Counted from the stretch's first letter, positions 38,486 to 50,878 are shown. The stretch: DNA of 64,000 nt from Schistosoma haematobium (GCF_000699445.3 NC_067196.1:78730364-78794363); one strand, 5' to 3'. The notes: a model not told the origin generated them from the letters alone. Numbers and translations are program-made.

Positions 38486-40419
38486 GCACGAATCATGACT
38501 ATAAGCTTAACAAATAAACTTCAATGTGAATTACATATTTTATAATTGAAAACGAATGGAATCATTTATCAATGCTTATTTGTCTTAAAGTACAAGCTAG
38601 TTAGGAAAAAAATAATGCAATTATTCAATTCTCATTTTCATTCTTGCAATCTATTTTTGTGATTTCCTTTCCAACTAGCTATTGGTTTGTGATTTTCTAT
38701 GGATTTTCCTTGTTAGTCCACGTTTTTGTTTAACAATTGAACAAATGAACACTTACAACACAAACGAACAGACCGGTATTAATTAGGGACAGTGATATCT
38801 ATTTCTTGTACTGTATAAATTATTCTAATCAATATTATGTGAGAGACTAACATGGGATTGTTAAGCCGATAATAACTTTGGACATGGATATGCATATATT
38901 TCAATGTTTATAAGGTAAAACACTTCAATTAAATCTAATAGGCATATGTTCATTTCCTGTAAATGAATTTATTGATGTGTTAATTATCAAATGATATATA
39001 TAGGTAGGTAGATAGGAGAAGCTAGTTGAGTTGGACCAAACTAACGATTATGCTTAATGTATTGTGTAAGTTCAAAGCAGAGAATATGTTTTTAATTACA
39101 AGAAAACTAATCAGTGACGAGTAATGATCTAGTTTTACTAAGTCTGAAAGTTATGTAGTTCTCTTAACGAAGGTATAAATTACAGACATTTCAGGTTGCA
39201 TACTTTTAATTGAGACAGATAAAAGATATATTAGCGCAATGCATTTCGAACAATCTGATCACTTATATACTTGTTAAGAACATTTATATATAAAAATAAA
39301 AGGTCGACTAGACTAAAAGATAGTTAGTTATTATGCAATTTATTTTGTGCAGAATACAAAAGTCTTAATAACACTCTCACTAAATAAAATTCTACAGATG
39401 AACATCAGTGTTAAAGGTAGCAAAGACAAGAACACCTTGAAGAGACAACATGCTAATTCTTTCAAAAGAATGAATTTCGCACCAACCTTGAGATTAGGAT
39501 TTTCCGACCGACCAATGTTCAAGACAAATCCAAATGATAGGTTCTCTCATCCGACCAATTCTATGTTCACTTATCGATAATCAGTAAATATTTACAATTG
39601 AATAACTTTGAAAATAAGTTCTCCGTAAAGTGAACTGTTTGCTTAAGTAATGTTTATGGTCTTTGTTTGAATGGGTGTGATCCGTCTACTTAGAGAAACT
39701 TGTACTTTAATAATTTGATGGGGTTAGATGAACTAAGATGTATAAACCAAAAATTATCTATTGAAGAATGAAATTTTTTCTCCATATTTGTATGATAGGA
39801 TCCCATCAGGATTTTATTCCAATTAGCAATCTTCAGCATGGTGTATATACTGTCTAGAGGTGATCTAAAATAATGTCATTTCATGCTGAGACCAGAGAAC
39901 TTACCAGTGAACTATCTAACTGTAACTAGTGAACTCTAGTGCTTACGTGATTACAACAAGTGGTTATTGATTTCTATTGTGTTAATTTCATGTAGAACTC
40001 ACTAAGAATATCAATTCTTTTCGAAATCTAGATCTAAGGATTTCTACCACCAACTGTCGAATGAAAAGAGCAAGAACAAAGATTCTAGTAGAATAGCATG
40101 AATTCATTCTCGTCAGCTGCATACAACCTGTGATATTTAAAAATCATAATTACATAATGGGTTTAAATTGCTAACTGAATATTGTAAATATATACCTAAT
40201 GTGAAAGAGTATTCTACAACATTAATTGTGACAACAGTTCAAAAGTGGGTTAGAAACAATCGATTACATAATGAATAACATTGAAGGAATGTAGTGAGCA
40301 GAGTTCAGTTGAAAGATTATTAATTTGAAAGATAGTTGAAAAAATAAAATAACATCAATGATGTAATAGATGCAAAAGAAAAAAGAAAAAACATTTATGG
40401 TGCAGTGAAGAAATATTTG
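38486..40419. other. intergenic, one doubtful exon-like frame
   Basis: AT-rich spacer. The frame at about 39,391-39,580 is the only part with protein-like complexity: an acceptor-like TTCTACAG precedes ATGAACATC and the frame closes with TAA. Without neighbouring exons I do not call a gene. Confidence 0.35.
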
Positions 40420-41157
40420 TCACCAGGGCAAGGAAAGATTGACCACCGTCTCCTTTTGAATACATAGGTCAGGTTTTTGACGCCTGATGGCAATGGCTTC
40501 AGCAAACTTCAGAAGACTGGAGTTTGGTTGCTTACTAATCACCCTAAAGGATTGTAAGGTATCTACCTGATGTCCTGTATCAAGGAGATGTTTGGTGACT
40601 GCACTGTTCAGAGTCTTTCTTTCCCTTGTTCTAAGACTTTTTGGAACATGTTCAAAGAATCTAACATATGCTCTCCTTTCGGTTTGGCCGATGTAGCTGC
40701 TTTGGCAGGTACACGTAAATTTATAAATACAGTTGGCGGTAACCTGAAAGGGTTGCTTGTCTATCTTTGATTGGGTTATTGAACATGTTGTTTTATAGAG
40801 AATTAAAAGTTTAGTAGCCGGATAAGTTCTGGCTAGCGCTGTTTTTAGTCTGTTGTTGATAATTTGTGCGACGTCATCACCTTTAAAGTTAAGATTTATA
40901 TATACTGGCTTTTTATTGACCATAGTTATTACCGTCTTCTTTTCCTTGGGCCTTTTATATTTGTCAATAAACTTTTGTGGATAAAGGTTTTCTTTTAGAC
41001 ATTTTTCTACGTTCATTAATTCTTCTTCCAGTTTGTCGGTGGTACATATCTTTTCTGCCCTGTAAAATAGTGTTTTAACCAACGCCTTCTTGTAACTAAT
41101 TGGACAAAAACGATTGAAATTCAGGTAGAGGCCATTCCAATTACTTTTTCTATAAAT
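40420..41157 (-). pseudogene. Penelope-like element, 3' part with GIY-YIG endonuclease
   Basis: Open frame reading CPISYKKALVKTLFYRAEK, a linker, then a GIY-YIG nuclease domain. Numbering from the first listed start (220 aa at 40420-41082), the hallmarks are IYKFTC at 119-124, YIGQT at 130-134, Arg141, EH at 144-145 and the catalytic Glu at about 195 in AEAIAIRRQKPD. In Penelope-like retroelements this endonuclease follows the reverse transcriptase and nicks the target. Here the reverse transcriptase is absent, so this is a 5'-truncated copy. The frame continues open upstream to about 41,157, where an Sm-alpha-like copy begins. The nuclease part has no stop and may be fairly young. Confidence 0.85.
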
Positions 41158-41159
41158 TG

Positions 41160-41345
41160 AACGTTGGACTGGTTACCGCCAACAGGTTCGAATCTTGCGA
41201 GCGGGATCGTGAATACGCTCCGCTGAGGAATCCCACAATAGGACGAAATGGCCGTTCAGTGCTTCCATGTTTTCAGTGGTGGTCTAACATCAATTGGTTC
41301 ATGATCTCAATCAAAATCATAATAATCTCCACAACCCTATACTGA
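41160..41345 (+). repeat. Sm-alpha-like hammerhead SINE, diverged
   Basis: Recognised by the B box GGTTCGAATC, the ribozyme segment CTGAGGAATCCC then GGACGAAAT, and the conserved tail GGTGGTCTAAC. It has an A-C mismatch in stem II and no paired stem I, so it is probably inactive. It adjoins the Penelope fragment. Confidence 0.75.
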
Positions 41346-41954
41346 CATATTTTATAGATAGAACCCTTAAGGTATGATATTTCAATGTTAGTTTAATATC
41401 TTATTGGATAGAAATGAATTCAAACCATTAAACTTGTATATTTCATTAATCTATTAGAATAAAATCTGAAAAAGAAAAAGAAAGTTTGTTCCGAACAAAA
41501 TAGTTGTTCATTTAAAAGTAGAACGAGCTAAAAAAAATCTTTTCTTAGAAGATTCATTTGTAATTCAATCAATTATATTAAAAATATATTCAATTTATTA
41601 TGAATCGATATATTCACTTAACACCCATTCATGTTTATATTGAATTAAACCAATTTTTCTCCCCCTCCCCCCTTTGAATAAATTTACTAGGCGTAAGTTT
41701 AGATAATGGTACCATTAAATAAATTCGTATGATAAAAAATAATTTTCTTTTTTTTTTAATGACAGAGAGTTAGAAATTTATTCGAAACGGGAAATAAACT
41801 AAGTTTTCATTTATTTTTGGGAAATAAAAAAAAAAGTAAAAAAATAAAAAAAGATGACCTGATTTAATTTAGCTGATATGTATATTTTGAAAGTATCAAA
41901 GAAATTATTTTTAATGATTGCTAACTAGTGACTGGCTTCAAGAGATATATCCTG
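41346..41954. other. low-complexity AT-rich spacer
   Basis: A- and T-rich runs including a poly-C/T stretch near 41,660 and A-rich runs near 41,830. No gene. Confidence 0.5.
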
Positions 41955-42292
41955 GAGTTCTAGTGAGAAGTAGTGACCAGTGGAGTTCACTTGGGACAGT
42001 TGTGAGGTAGTAACTCACTGATGACAATGGTGGATGTGTCGCTCAATTTCATGGATTAGTTGAAGTTAGACATTAACACCGCTGAATGCCGGCCGGCTCA
42101 GTGGTCTAGTTGGTTAAGCGCCTGGCGAGGGACTGATAGGTCCTGGGTTCGGGTCTCGCGTGGTGCGGGATCGTGGATGCGCACTGCTGAGGAGTCCCAT
42201 ACTAGGACGAAACGTCCGTCCAGTAGATCTAGGTTTTCCATGGTGGTCTAGCTTCAATTGACTCATGATTTCTACCAGTGAAATTTGTAAAG
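41955..42292 (+). repeat. Sm-alpha-like hammerhead SINE, full unit (about 330 bp)
   Basis: The best full unit in the window. A 5' domain (ACTCACTGATGACAATGG; GTTGAAGTTAGACATTAA) is also present in the copies at 24,055 and 54,611. Then come the tRNA-like head, hammerhead (42,181-42,226) and conserved tail. The unit size agrees with the Sm-alpha satellite known from schistosomes. Confidence 0.85.
42181..42226 (+). ncRNA. type I hammerhead ribozyme, intact core
   Basis: Stem I GCACUG with CAGUAG (four pairs), core CUGAGGA at 42187-42193, stem II GUCC/GGAC, GAA, stem III ACG/CGU, and a GUC triplet ending at 42220. Same variant as at 37,799. All invariant bases are kept. Confidence 0.75.
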
Positions 42293-43599
42293 AAAAAATT
42301 AGTTTCATTAATAATTCATTTGACTAATTGTATATTGATTAAACTAAAGGGGAACTAGTCAATTTTTAATTTATAAAATAAATTTTCATATTCTATAACT
42401 AATGATCTTAAAATTGGAATGAAGAGTGAATAAATGATCTCTACCACATTTATCGTCAATGATAATACCAAGAACAGTGGAGTTACATAAGACGAAAATC
42501 AATAAGTTCTTTAATTTAGTATTATATTGGTGGTTCACTTGTATCCGTTAATAATCTTCCAAAATAAATGGTCAGCTAGATATTCAATAGTTGTAAGGGT
42601 CTTCTGAGTTTTAACGAACACCATTAGCTGAAAATATTCGGTCAAGTATACGGTGGCACATCCAACGTGAGACATTTCCATTCTTATTGATAGTCAGGTT
42701 AACCTTTAGTTAGATGGGTTGTTTCTTTCAATCGTTATTGTCTTCCCTCTTGATTATCTTCTGGGTAGAATACTTAAAAAAACTTGTGCCATCATTATTC
42801 TATTCTGTTGTTGTGTAATCAACTTGTCTGTCATCTGTAAAATCTGTACTGAGTAATGTTATTTTTTGTACATGGGCTTTTACAATATTTCCAAGAGATC
42901 GATTACAACTTAGAAAGGTATACTTCCGATAAGGAGAAATTGAAATATTCATCGGCTTATTGAATCATAATATGTGCAAATTTTGTGGTAGTAAGATCAG
43001 TGTTTCGATATATCTTTTAAAAACAGAGTATCTTAAAAGCTTGATAAATGTACTTTGCTTACAAAAAGTTTGATAACTTGGTGATGTTGAGTTCCACGGG
43101 ATAAATGGTTACATTATGCATCTTTCATTATCATTCTGGACAACATCAACCGCTAATTCATTCTGATAATCTGATATGTGGTTGGCTATTCTCGTAGGCT
43201 TTGTTATTTTCACTTGTCTCTGCTTTCATTCTGAATGTTTTTGTCAGTTAAACTCTGGTCGTGTGATTGTTTGACTGATTCCGTATCAGTTCATAGATTA
43301 GGGCTATGCCGATGTGTCTATTGATTGCTAATTGATCTGAATGCCATGCTTTTAGAATTTTTCTAACATTCTTGGATTTTCCCAGATCTGAAATTTTGAT
43401 GTTTTTTTCAAAATTAAATCTTGTCTATGGTTGTCTGCATGCACTGATATTAGTGATTACTTGTCATATCATCTTACTACTACCTATGTTCATTTATACA
43501 TAAGTGATAACTTACATCATTGTTAACTTAAATATCAGTCTAAGGGATGTATGGGGATTATTGAATGTCATTGAGATCACAAACTGGGACAAGTTCATT
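42293..43599. other. intergenic, nothing recognised
   Basis: AT-rich, with no coding signal. Confidence 0.45.
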
Positions 43600-43790
43600 A
43601 CTGGGTAATGAATCAGTGATCTAAAGATCAGTCGCTATTACCAAGGCCTGAAGGTCCTGGGTTCGATCCCCGATGGGGTTGGGAATATATACCGACGAGA
43701 ATTCCCATACTAAAACGAAACAGCTGTCCAGTATCCCCTAGTTTCTAATGGCTATCTAATTAAGGTTAGTTTTTAATATCAGTAACTAGA
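43600..43790 (+). repeat. third tRNA-like/hammerhead-like element, degenerate
   Basis: A B box GGTTCGATCCCC (about 43,660) is followed by CCGACGAGAATTCCC, AAAACGAAAC and a GTCCAGTA cleavage-like end, the order seen in the hammerhead elements but with a different tRNA-like head and tail. The first core base is C-to-C shifted (CCGACGA), so activity is unlikely. Confidence 0.55.
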
Positions 43791-44356
43791 AAATATTCAA
43801 AGATAATTTTAATTCCTGAGTGATATGGACTGAAAAACTATTAGGAAGGCGAAAATAATGAACAGAAGTAGTTATTAGCTTATTACTCTGATGCAAAGCG
43901 TTCCACAGAGAATTAAACCAAAAAGCTTCAAGTCAAGTAGTGCACATAATAAGTGTAGATCATTGATCGAAAACTCTGTAGTTCACATTTTTGATTCCAA
44001 TAATATAGAAATTTAATAGCTCCACAAACATTGAAGTAAGCTTATATTTTATTCCCGAAGTTTTCTGAAGTTTATTAAGAAAATTCATCCTCATTCTGTA
44101 TCTGTTTTCACAGAATAAGAGAAGTAACATTCGAAAGTTAATTAATCGGATAAATAATCTGTACAAATTATAAACCTAATAGTTTAAACCAATAAAATTT
44201 TCATCCATTTATGAAATGTCGAAAGTTATAAGTTTAAGTTGTTCTCTAGCATAATTATTTTTGATTAATTTCCCTTTCTAGTTAAAAATAGATTATTTGC
44301 GAATACCTATTTCCTAATAATTTACAATGGCTAAGCCATCCCAAACTGACAATAAT
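43791..44356. other. intergenic, nothing recognised
   Basis: AT-rich spacer; the short minus-strand frame at 43960-44166 has no domain. Confidence 0.45.
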
Positions 44357-44640
44357 TTCTTAAGCAAAGATAGATGGTGGCGAACAGTGGAATCTACGGC
44401 ATGCGTTTCATCCTGATTGGAGCTCGTCGGTTGAATGTACTTACATCTCAGGGTTGGTGTTCACTCTAGATTCCACTGCTAGCCATCATTTATCTTTGTT
44501 TACAATAATTGTGACTTCAGGCGATACCAAGGCAATGCTCACAGGGTGCGTACATACCAATAAGAGACTGATCAATTGCCGTCATAAGCATTAATGGGAA
44601 GATTCAAACAACCGATACAAAATGAATTAGTTTCTTAACC
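44357..44640. repeat. dispersed repeat with internal inverted arms, related to 27,065-27,700
   Basis: Arms at 44,357-44,390 and 44,470-44,503 are imperfect inverted repeats (share AACAGTGGAATCT-like and CAAAGATA words). The middle and 3' parts match the end of the 27 kb repeat, including ATGGGAAGATTCAAACAA. Confidence 0.6.
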
Positions 44641-45162
44641 TTAAGTAATGTACATAAAATTATTTAAAACTCAGATATTCAGTTTCAAATCATGTTATTT
44701 ATTTCGAAAATGGATTTACCAAAATACTATGACTACTCATTTGTTCGTGTTTAACACTACTCATATGCAATTCACACAATGATCAATTTTCAATTCTAAT
44801 CCTAATCACTTAATTGTTTCATCTAAAGAAATGAGAAATTATAATTTGTATAATAAGATTTTAGACGATTTTGATTACCTCTGATTTGATCGGTGATTTC
44901 GGAAAATAAATTTACTTAAACTAAACCTTTTCTAGCTGAATACTTGAAACTTTTACAAACTACTGAGATTATGTTAATATTTTCAGATTTTTTAAATCTA
45001 GAACTCGATATAACGAATAAGGATCTATTCAGTTAGTTAAGAACTACGGTCAGACGGGATCTGAAAACAATCAAGCTTCAAAAAATATTTTTTATTTCAG
45101 TCATATTTTGCAGAAACTACAATATTCAGTCGTATGATTTGTCATCAATTTCTATATTAACT
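44641..45162. other. intergenic, nothing recognised
   Basis: AT-rich spacer. Confidence 0.45.
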
Positions 45163-46033
45163 TACTTGCTTACTTAATTACGCCTGTTACCCCTCATGGA
45201 AAAGCATAGGCCGATCAACAGTATTCACCATCCAACTCTGTCCTGGACGATCCTTTCCAGATACTATTAATCACTTCAATATCTGCTTCCGATTCCAAAA
45301 ACAGTATGTTACTTGATATTCCTCTATTGTATTTCCCTACAGAATTTCAAGTTGGCACTCCTCTCGTGATGCAGTTTCGTAAATTTCTGTATGAAATTTC
45401 TTCAATGTATGTCCTATCCACCTCCAACGTTGTTTCCTCATTTCCTATTCAGATGGAGGCTGGTTTGTTCTCTCCCACAGTAGGCTGTTAATGATGATAT
45501 CCAACCAACGGACATTCAGTATCTTATGTAGACAAATGTTTAGAAATACTTGTACTGTTTTGATAATGATTGTGGTAGTTCTCGAAGTTTCGGCTCCACG
45601 CAATAGAACTGTCATGTCGTTCATATTGAAGATTGTGACTTCGATATTGGTTGACAGTTGTTTTGAGTTCCATATGTTCTTCAATTGTAGGAATGTTGAG
45701 CTTACTTTGTCAATCCTCACCTTGATGATTGCGTCGATGTTCATCGATGTTCATCGACGATGCTGATTAGACAGGTATGTGAAAGTTTCCACCTGTTGCA
45801 GTGTTTCTCCATCAAGTCTGATTGATTTGGTTGATGTTCTCCTTGTTGTATTTGAGGATGGTAGTTTTTGGCTTGTGTATGTTGAGGCTTACTGATTCAA
45901 ATGCTTGTGTTACACTGTTTGTTCTGATTTGAATTTGTTTGTGTGTATAGGATGGAATGTCTAGGTGATCTGCAATGTCTATATCGTCAAATTGCATATA
46001 AGCTGTCCATTTTATTCCGTGCTTTCCCTTAGT
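45163..46033 (-). pseudogene. RTE-type element, 3' half (reverse transcriptase pseudogene)
   Basis: Read on the minus strand it covers the region from GIKWTAYMQFDD to the end and finishes in the tail ACTTACTTGCTTACTTA (plus-strand view). The catalytic box has decayed to IADH and several frameshifts are present. Starts at the equivalent of base 1,280 of the intact copy. Confidence 0.85.
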
Positions 46034-46991
46034 TGTGGATGTAAAAATTAAAATAACTTGTGATTTTAACTTTAATGTAACCCAGTGTTTCCTAATTTCT
46101 AATTCGTTTAAAATTCCCTATAGTCAGTAAAATGGATTGAAACAATTTATTAAAAGTACTGTTCTTTTCAAACTGAACATTTATAAAATTTCGAAATATT
46201 TGTTTATATGTTTCAATGTGATTGTTGATCACAGGATATGAAAATTTCGACACAAAAGTACAAAAATTACATTCTTTTAATAGCATAATCAAGATAATCG
46301 TTGAAGCGATGGTTTCTTTTCTATGTCACTTGTGAATTGACATGAATTATAAACTGGCAATTATGTCAATGTGCCAATATCTGTATGTTTGTATACATGT
46401 GTACAGAATGTAATATGAAGTAAAAGGATACGGAACAATAAATTAGTAGAAATTAACAATATGATTTATGTCAGTCAATTTTTCATAATGAAATCAGTTT
46501 ACATATGTATTTTAGTTTATTTGCACAAGATTATAGTTTTGAAATATGATGTACTTTAATTTCATTGTTTCGTAATGATCTTTAGGGTATGATTTGGTTT
46601 TTAGTAAAACACTACATATTGAATGAAAGATTTACATTGAATTGTTCAACGAAGAACAGTTTAGTAAAACAATCCATTATGATATGATTGACATGATGCA
46701 CAATCACAAGTACTATATTTAATAAGCAACAAAATGGATCACTTCAGTTTGAAGATAAATATTAGTTATATGGTGCATAGAATGATAAAGCTACTGAATA
46801 ATGTTTTTACTATTTTTCTCATTTATAATAGCTTAAAGGACAGGTTTATTAATCACCTGTTTAAGTGTATTCCATAAAAATTGTTCTTCTACAAATGATT
46901 CTAACATCTTTTATAATTCTGTCATATTAATTGTAGTTTAAATTATCATCATCGATGACTACATTTCTGATATTATGATATAAAGTATGTA
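46034..46991. other. intergenic, nothing recognised
   Basis: AT-rich spacer. Confidence 0.45.
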
Positions 46992-47163
46992 CACACGAAC
47001 AAATTCAGATCAAAACAAACAGTGGATCATAAGCCTCTGAATCAGTAGGCCTCAACATACACAAGACAAAAACCAACATCCTCAAATACAACAAAGAGAA
47101 CATTAACCAAACCAATCAGACTTGATGGAGAAACACTGCAACAGGTGGAAACTTTCACATACC
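46992..47163 (+). mobile_element. RTE-type element, internal fragment
   Basis: Matches bases 1,365-1,535 of the intact copy (GTAGGCCTCAACATACACAA; GGAGAAACACTGCAACAGG) and is cut on both sides. It abuts directly the next retrotransposon. Confidence 0.75.
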
Positions 47164-49150
47164 TGTTTAGGACCTGATGGTATCCCAAACCTCCTTTTTA
47201 AAAATGTACTGACGTCCTATGTTATCCATTCACGACTATCTTTAACAGATCCTTCTCATCTAATCTCATACCGAAAATGTGGAGAAAGATGAAGATAATC
47301 CCTGTACCCAAGAAAGTATCTGGTGGTAAGAATGTGAAATTTAGACCCATTGCAATAACTTCGCCCTTCCTCAAAACAATGGAAAAATTATGAATACTTC
47401 CACTTCAGCCTGTGATAAAAGAGCATATTGATCCATATCAGTTTGCCTACAGATGCAAAAGAAGCACCTTAGATGTTGTTGCTGTTGTGCGTTACAATAT
47501 AGTGTTCAACTTAGAAAAGCGTAGGAAGTATGATCGATGCGCTTTTCTGGACTATACTTCAGCTTTTGGTTCTATACCAAGACAACGTCTACTTAACAAG
47601 TTGATCAGCGTCAACACTGACAGCTGGATAACCAACTGGCTATGTTCCTACCTCCCTGGAAGGGAACAGTACACTGTCTCATGAAGGTGTACCACAAGGA
47701 GCTGTTATTTCACCTCTTCTTTTCTCTTTTTCCTGCATGATCTGCCACCTTCCACAGAAAACACTTCTGTGAAATATGCGGATGATCTCACTGTATGTAT
47801 GTCTGTCTCTTTCTCTTTACACCCCATAGAAATGAATGAGTTTTTGTCTCGTATTGATTGTTTGTCTGTTGGTAATGGTCTTATACTTAATCCGTCTAAA
47901 TGTCAAGCTGTTAACTTTAGCATTAGACATGAACGGCATTTAAACAACATTTTGAGATCCCATAATGCTTGTGCCATTGGAGACTCTTTGATAAACACAG
48001 TGTCGAAGGTCAATTATCTTGGTGTTACCTTTTCCTCTGATCTCTCTTGGTCTTCTCACGTTTTATTGTTATCGAAGAAGGTTTTCTGTCTGACCTACTA
48101 CATAAAGAGATTGCATGCTGTTGAGATTACTCGTCATTTACTCTTACAATTTGTCAATTCTTGCATATTACCTATTATTCTTTACTGTTCTCCATTATTC
48201 TTGTAGTGTCAGTCATTATTTTAAGCCCATATATCTTATTCTAGCTTTCGGACATTCCATTCTATTCATTCTACTTGAGTCATATGTTGACCTTGTTAGT
48301 TATTCGCTTACCAGTCTTCATTGTTTTTATATGAGCGTATATGTGTGTACACTTCTTATGCCATGTCTCATCACATGCCTGTAGCTTATTTTTGTCTGCC
48401 TATAAATATTGGCTAACGCCTGACTAAAAATGAGTTGGCTTACCAGCCATCTCCACTCTGCATCGCTTCTCTTCCTTCTATTCCATTCATCTCATATACA
48501 AAATATATGTATTCAAAATCCCATTCTCGTTATTTGACTTATTTAATTCCGTTATTGACTAACGTGATTAAAGTCGACGATGATATACGAGAATCGGCGA
48601 TAGCAAACATTCGTACGCTCTAAATGGAGTCGAGAACTACGGGCCACAAAATTCTCTCCCGGGCTTTTGAGAAAAGACTTTGCTGTATTGCGGAGAGTGG
48701 TGAAGGCAGTTAGCAAGGTGTGTGGTGAATCTTTCGAGGTCATAATTAGTATGGTCGTGGATAGACATCTAAAGTCATGCAAACTCCTAGCAGGTGTTAT
48801 TTTATCAGATACTAACCATCACCTTCACTCTTATCTTTCTCCTTGTATATCTTCTGGTAGAACGAGACGTAATTACATTAAAATCCATGTACGCAAGAAA
48901 AAGTATAAAAGTTCTATAATACCGTACCTAGCAAGTATACTCTGTGACGAACAGGTTGTTAGGTTTAACCTAGTCAATAACCTGCATTCTTAACATGTCT
49001 CTAATTTGAAAATTTGCACAGTTTTTCAGTTTTTTTTAAACCTTTTTTTCCCTCGTTTTGTCAGTGTTTCTGTTATTTTTGTGTAAGAAACTTGTTAAAT
49101 ACCCTGTGCTGAGAATTCTATATTGTACCAAAATATAATATTGAATAAAG
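47164..49150 (+). pseudogene. Jockey/CR1-like non-LTR retrotransposon, reverse transcriptase pseudogene
   Basis: Begins in GPDGIPNLLFKN, then a frameshift, FRPIAITSPFLKTMEKL, QFAYRCKRSTLDVV, FLDYTSAFGSIPRQRL, GVPQGAVISPLLFS, the catalytic YADD box at 47775-47786, LNPSKCQAVNFS and VNYLGVTFSSDLSW. After a 449-bp insertion (48,202-48,650) it resumes with PGLLRKDFAVLRRVV to a stop near 48,993. A short 3' UTR ends in ATTGAATAAAG and a TAA-rich microsatellite tail. Stops and shifts make it dead. The clade assignment is from motif style and is not certain. Confidence 0.82.
48202..48650. mobile_element. likely solo LTR inserted in the reverse transcriptase pseudogene
   Basis: Flanked by ATTCT at 48197-48201 and 48651-48655. 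Removing the insert and one copy restores a continuous reading frame across the site. The insert begins TGTAGTG and ends CCACAAA and contains TATAAATATT at 48401. No protein is encoded. An LTR is the simplest reading; the end is not a clean CA. Confidence 0.6.
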
Positions 49151-49210
49151 CCATTAATAACAATAATAATAATAATAACAATAATAGTAATAATAATAAT
49201 AATAATATAT
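49143..49210. repeat. TAA-rich microsatellite
   Basis: Imperfect ATA/ATC repeats forming the tail of the preceding non-LTR element. Confidence 0.9.
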
Positions 49211-49589
49211 AAATAGACATGCTAAAGCATCAATATTATTCATACTGAACACTAAGTTTGAAGCTAATTATATATAAAACTAGTTTCATAGTATGTTTTT
49301 AGCTATCAAATCTAAAGAAAGATGATTGTTCAAACCGTAATAAAAATAAAAATTCGGTTTAAGACTGCCTTTATTAAAATACCAGTTTTCGAAACAAATT
49401 AAGGGTGTAAATTCACTTGGTTTTGTTTTACTTGTCTCTTCCCATTGTTATTTAGGACTGCACTTGATCAGTCTCATGTTGGCATATGTAAATCCTGCGC
49501 GGATTGCCTCGATATAGTTGTATAGAACAAGCTGTGAACCACATGTGGAGGAATTAGAACACTTCACTTCTACCTAAAGTTTGTGTTGA

Positions 49590-49680
49590 TGATGTTGTTC
49601 AGAGGGACGATGAAAGTTCCACGACCAAACCATCCAGCCCAGAGAACAAAACTTCATCAAAATAGAATATTTGTATTTAG
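49590..49680 (-). repeat. dispersed repeat fragment
   Basis: Shares CCAAACCATCCAGCCCAGAG-like sequence with inverted fragments at 52,745-52,860 and 53,600-53,755. Family unknown to me. Confidence 0.5.
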
Positions 49681-50878
49681 AAAGTGTGCGTAAAGTTGTG
49701 ACAGTTTAAAACCTAGTTGTTATCAGTCAAATCATAATAGTGTATTAAGTTCGACTCTCATAACTAATAAATGTGTAATTCAGAGTAGATATTTATGCAC
49801 TTCTACTTAATTGAAGGGTATGTCTTTCAATCTACTTTGATTTAAGTGATTCATGTAGTATTACAAGTCCTTAAAACCAAATAGATTAATTTGTACTCCT
49901 AATAGAGGAGTTGGGTTTCTAAACTAGTCATACAAAATGATGTAGCACTTTTTCAGTACATGAATGGGACAGATGTACTGTGTCAAGATATCAAAGTTAG
50001 TAAAGAACTTTACAAAATGTAAAAGACAGAAGTGAAATTATGTTAGTCCATTTGTAACTTGAATTCTCATACCTGATTAGTCATTTGTTACATGTGATAA
50101 AGTCGTAGTAAATTGGTTAGTAAACGATTAACAGCTTGAATTTCTTTATAATATCTACTCTTATATTTGGTGATTTTATCCTCTGTTTAGCTAAGATTCG
50201 GGGAAAGGTTCTGTCAATCGATACTGTGTCGGTTAGCGTAGACCATCTAGTAATTACTTGTGCCAGCTACTTATGAAAAATTTATCCACATTTAGTAATC
50301 TTTAATTAGATGACTAAATGTGAGTGCTAGAAAGCTGTAGATTAGAATTTTCTTTATTCTGGAAGTCATCAGGTAAACATATTTTTGGTTTTGAAGAAAC
50401 TGATAACATTTTTTACAGTACAATCACTATTGTTTAAAATATACGCTAAACAATCTGATCAATCTCTATTTAAATGATTGTATATTTGAAAGACTAATAT
50501 GTGAACGAAGTATATTCTTTTCGATAAATTCTCTTCAGGTTGTATAATTCATATATATCCAAATTAATAAACCGAAAAATGGTCAGGTTAAGGGCAAAGT
50601 ACATCATTTAAAGCATGTGAATTTAGGATTGTCAAACAAAATAGGACAAAACTGTTAATGTTGATATGATTCATATAGAATGTTAACTCGAATCAGATTG
50701 TATGAAAATTTAAGATCCATGATCAGAATAAATATGGGTTAGATAGGGTGAAAGAAATAATAGTGCAATTAGAATTCAACCAAATGCTTAGAGTAAAAGA
50801 TTAGTAAGACTTAATAAGAAGGGATGAATGTAAAGTGAATAAATCATGTATTGAGGAGATTAATAATGATGTCTAACC

